In this document: positions 32,071-35,000 of the stretch, in pieces
How positions within the stretch are numbered: position 1 is the first letter of the stretch
Layout: every line of letters begins with the position of its first letter
From: Tubiluchus corallicola
Taxonomy: Eukaryota; Priapulida; Priapulimorpha; Priapulimorphida; Tubiluchidae
Reading direction: 5' to 3'
DNA: 35,000 nucleotides
Assembly: GCA_030141605.1 (NCBI GenBank)
Contig: JAQGDQ010000316.1
Coordinates: forward strand, 232,501-267,500
Notes under the pieces: model-generated
Told to the model about the DNA's origin: nothing
What the model saw: only the letters and a program-made list of their open reading frames with translations
The model's database searches: none
Made by a program: the position numbers and the translations under genes

Positions 32071-32352
32071 AGTCTGGTGTTAACGCGTCTGCTTTCCGTC
32101 TGGGAAGTCGAGAGTTCGAACCAGCGGCCGGGTCATACCAGAGACTTTAAAAATGGTACCTGCTGTTGCCCTGCCTGACGCGTGGTATTTAGGTTGAAAG
32201 TGGGGTGATAATAGTCTCTGTTATGTAGTTGTAGGTTGTTATTTACAGTCGGCGATAATAGCTCTGTGAGCTAATGTTAACTGTTGACCCAAAAGCCGAC
32301 TTTAAATAAAGATTATTATTATTATTATTATCATCATCATCATCAGCAGCAG

Positions 32353-32387
<35 letters not shown>

Positions 32388-32430
32388 CCATCATCATCAT
32401 CATTATTATTATTATTATTATTAATATTAA
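32071..32430 (+). mobile_element. tRNA-derived SINE with (ATT)n tail
   Basis: AGTCTGGTGTTAACGCG (A-box-like) is followed by GAGTTCGAACC, an excellent B box, at tRNA spacing. A body of about 170 bases follows (GTTGCCCTGCCTGACGCG, GGTTGAAAGTGGGGTG), ending CCGACTTTAAATAAAGATTA and then an (ATT)n tail that has evolved into (ATC)n with GCA units (32309-32425). The head is not an intact tRNA. The family is not identified. Confidence 0.8.
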
Positions 32431-32475
32431 AGCAGAAATTGATAAATTTATAAAATAAACAAATAACACAGCTTT

Positions 32476-32775
32476 ATTAAAACTTCCAATTCACACTCCA
32501 AGTCAAAAATCACGCCAATGTTTCTACAGACTACTGCTGACATAATCAATGGTTAACTACTGCATAGTTTACTCTATCAATTTCTTTACTGGTCTGCTTA
32601 TTCATTACCTGTTTGACTTCTGTGAACTACATAATTAGTGAAAAATGATCTATACTGCAGACACTGCCTACATAAACTGGTTGTATGTTTGTAAAAATTT
32701 ACCACTGATGATGAAAGCAGTAGTCTGTCGAAACGTTTGGCGTGATTTTTGACTATATGAATTGGAAGTTTTAAT
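32476..32775. mobile_element. 300-bp palindromic element with hammerhead-like motif
   Basis: Left end ATTAAAACTTCCAATTCA, right end TGAATTGGAAGTTTTAAT. The inverted similarity continues inward for about 75 bases, through TCAAAAATCACGCCAA and its complement. The right arm holds CTGATGA (32705-32711) and GAAAC (32730-32734), the conserved boxes of hammerhead ribozymes, with a possible GCAG/CTGT stem between them. The left arm has the decayed inverse. Penelope-like elements often carry such motifs. No reverse transcriptase is present. Confidence 0.65.
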
Positions 32776-32917
32776 TAAGTTGAGGTATTTTGACTATAAA
32801 TACTTTTAAGTGCCTGTAATAAAAAAATAAGCAAATAACATCCAAATAAACAGAAACTGTAAGCAATAGAGGTGAGTCATACTGTAGATATTGAAGTTCA
32901 TTGTTATTTTTTTGCAG

Positions 32918-32995
32918 ATAAAATGTGTGACCAAATCAGCGATGCTGTATTGGATGCTCATCTTAAACAAGATCCAGAAGCTAAGGTAGCTTGTG
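32918..32995 (+). CDS. MAT: S-adenosylmethionine synthetase, exon 2
   Basis: Acceptor TTTTTTTGCAG before 32918, donor GTAAGT after 32995. It enters with AT completing the Asp of GHPDK, continues [18 protein letters not shown] and PEAKVAC, and ends on the first base of the next codon (Glu in relatives). [13 protein letters not shown] is strongly conserved in animal enzymes. Intron 1 is 5216 bases, long because of the inserted elements. Exon 3 (the region around TGMILLAGE in relatives) was not found before the right edge. Confidence 0.96.
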
Positions 32996-33879
32996 GTAAG
33001 TGGCGCCGAAATATTCTGCCGATGTGAAACTTCTTTAGAAAATCCTCGTCATTACTCATGTATTGACACTATCAATCTATTTTCCGCTCACGTATTAATG
33101 ATGTTAGCACATTGCTGTTTGGTAATTCGTCTTACCCAGTGGCACTTAATAATGATATTATATTGTCGGTTATTCGATTCGTTATTCATACTAGACGATT
33201 CACATGATCTTACACATCCATAGTCTTGACTTTCATAACTTAATTACTCTGAGTTCCTGTCTCGCACGGTGCGATAGTCGTAGCGAGTGCGCTGTAGTGT
33301 GCGCGTGTTGGAAAGTAGAGAGAAAAGAAATTTTTATCGTAGCAGAAGCAAGATGGCGTAAAAACGTGGTAGTTTATTATAATACATTTTATTTTTGAAT
33401 TTAACGGTAAATAAAGCAGTTAAACCATAAAGATTGTGTTATTTTTAATTTGTGATGAAATGGCTGCGTCTAACAGCATCTCACTTTGCGTCATCTCAAA
33501 TCACCTTCATTAATCATCTACGACATTCACCCATATTCGTGTTTTTTTCCTGTTTTATTATTGATAATCGATATGAAAACTTAAAGAGCATTGTGTGCTA
33601 AATTGTATTGAACGATGAAACATTTTATGGTGGCTTTAACATAGGTTGTTCTGAACCTGTTAGCCAATCTTTTTAACATTCTATTGTATTTTCTCTTCAA
33701 GTGCATGTATGTTGTATATAAGAATTGTTTGTTAATAAAAAACTGTTTAAACCAAAAGCCAGTTTAAGCCAATACTGATTTTGTCAGGGTTTACCAAAAT
33801 TAACCCATTTAGTATCACTTATATTTTAAATCACTGTTCTAATTTTAAATTGTTCATTCATATTGTAATTACTAAATTT
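32996..33879. other. SAM synthetase intron 2: no exon recognised
   Basis: AT-rich sequence. AAATGGCTGCGTCTAAC near 33458 is also found near 23594, indicating a dispersed repeat of unknown limits. Nothing else is supported. Confidence 0.5.
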
Positions 33880-34618
33880 TAAAGATCACATAGCAGAAAT
33901 CATAAAGAGTGCCAAACGAAACAATGCTTTAATAAGGAGGAATTTCAAGTACCTAGATCTGCAAACTTTCAAGCTTATATATGTGGCACTTGTGCGATCA
34001 AAAGTGGAGTATGGAAGTAGTATTTGGAATAGTCCTAGGGCATATATAGTGGACCCAGTCGAAACTGCCCAAATGAGAGCTTTCAACATGTTACCGGAAC
34101 TAATGAACTTGACGTATGAAAGTCAGTTAAAACGAATAGGTTTAACTACATTAGCTTTTAGACGTTTACGTGGCCAACTAATTGATGTATACAAATATGT
34201 ATCTGGAGTTTACAGCTGTGATGATTGTCCTGTTAAATTAGAAGTACATCGTACAGCAAGATCAGGTCCTATTCTTCATAAATCAAGAACTGCACACAAA
34301 ACTGGTAAATACGACTATTTTTCTTGTACGATGCCAGAAATCTGGAATCTGGATTGCCCTGTGATGTGAGAACAGCAACATCTGTAAATTTATTTAAATC
34401 AAAATTAGATAGACACTATGAACATCATCCATTGAAATTTAATCACCGTGCTAATTGGAACATGCCTATAACAAGGATGCTGGATTACATATTATAGTGA
34501 GAAAACTTGCCAGTGGAGTCACCTAGGTGTTGATGACAATCTATTAAATGTGCAATTTGTCGCAATTACAGTCGAAGAACTATTTGTCTCAAAAGTTATA
34601 TTATAACTACTGGAGATT

Positions 34619-34650
<32 letters not shown>
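33880..34650 (+). pseudogene. non-LTR retrotransposon 3' end with (TAC)n tail
   Basis: The translation gives the region after the reverse transcriptase: DHIAEIIKSAKRNNALIRR, IYVALVRSKVEYGSSIWNS, VETAQMRAFNMLPEL, LKRIGLTTLAFRRLRGQLID and VYKYVSGVY. One frame change near 34350 leads to DVRTATSVNLFKSKLDRHYE and a stop at 34495-34497. A 3'UTR of about 120 bases then ends in (TAC)n at 34618-34650. It is 5'-truncated at about 33880 and lies inside the synthetase gene in the same orientation. Confidence 0.85.
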
Positions 34651-35000
34651 ATTGCATTTTTTCTCTCTTTCTTTTGTGTTGCTTTAATTGTATTTTTGCG
34701 TACTAGTTTTAAATCACCTTTTGCATTTGTAAATTTTTATTTATTTATTAAATACATCCACAACGATCATTACAGCACTGCACATAAAAGTATTTAATAA
34801 CATATTTATTATTATGTGCACAAGATGCCAAGCCGCAAATGACCCGTGGGGTACTCAAGAAGTAATTACTTGTTCAGAGCACCCCAAATGAATGTGGATT
34901 GAGTGTAATAGAAAAGAGCAGTAAAGGAGTAGAAAAGAAAGGTTAACAGGGAATAGAAAGAAGGAGAAAGATGTGATGGTATATCTGTATGAAGTGAACT
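34651..35000. other. no gene recognised
   Basis: AT-rich intron-like sequence at the right edge. No further synthetase exon is seen. Confidence 0.5.

Noticed and set aside
32071-32144. Functional tRNA gene
   Set aside because: The B box is good but the stems are not paired as in a tRNA, and the sequence continues into a SINE body and tail.

Overview
The window is metazoan nuclear DNA: AT-rich by eye, with spliced genes carrying canonical GT-AG introns and a dense load of retrotransposon debris, small DNA transposons and microsatellites. The mix of a CatSper sperm channel, an alpha-1-adrenergic-like receptor and 5S-rRNA-headed SINEs suggests a marine invertebrate, but I cannot assign a phylum from the sequence alone.

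Three protein-coding genes are recognisable. (1) 13263-13954 (+) is the last coding exon of a class A amine receptor, closest in motif to alpha-1 adrenergic receptors, with an acidic, repeat-built C-terminal tail. Its earlier exon is not in the window. (2) CATSPER3, minus strand, 25742 down to 18162: six exons join in phase into a 399-residue channel subunit with S1-S6, a T-x-D-x-W pore motif and a coiled C-terminus. (3) An S-adenosylmethionine synthetase gene (+): exons 1 (27596-27701) and 2 (32918-32995) are present and the rest lies beyond the right edge. CATSPER3 and the synthetase gene are head-to-head, with start codons about 1.85 kb apart. A probable terminal exon of an unidentified minus-strand gene lies at 5886-6216.

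Layout. 1-7.4 kb: decayed LINE pieces, minisatellites and a large trinucleotide array. 7.4-13.2 kb: two copies of a dispersed repeat, one with a long CT array, leading into the receptor exon. 13.9-18.1 kb: a terminal-inverted-repeat element, a foldback element with a target duplication, and an inverted minisatellite next to the CATSPER3 3' end. 18.1-25.7 kb: CATSPER3, whose introns hold nested hAT elements with intact 8-bp target duplications, a 5S-derived SINE, and remnants of duplicated exons 4 and 5. 25.7-27.6 kb: a hAT transposase remnant and a CTG/CTA array. 27.6-33 kb: synthetase intron 1 with a roughly 900-bp inverted minisatellite, a foldback element, another 5S-derived SINE, a tRNA-derived SINE and a palindromic element. 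33-35 kb: intron sequence and a LINE 3' end.

The most informative structures are the relict exon duplication inside CATSPER3, the dateable stack of nested transposons in its introns, and the two large inverted minisatellites beside or inside genes.
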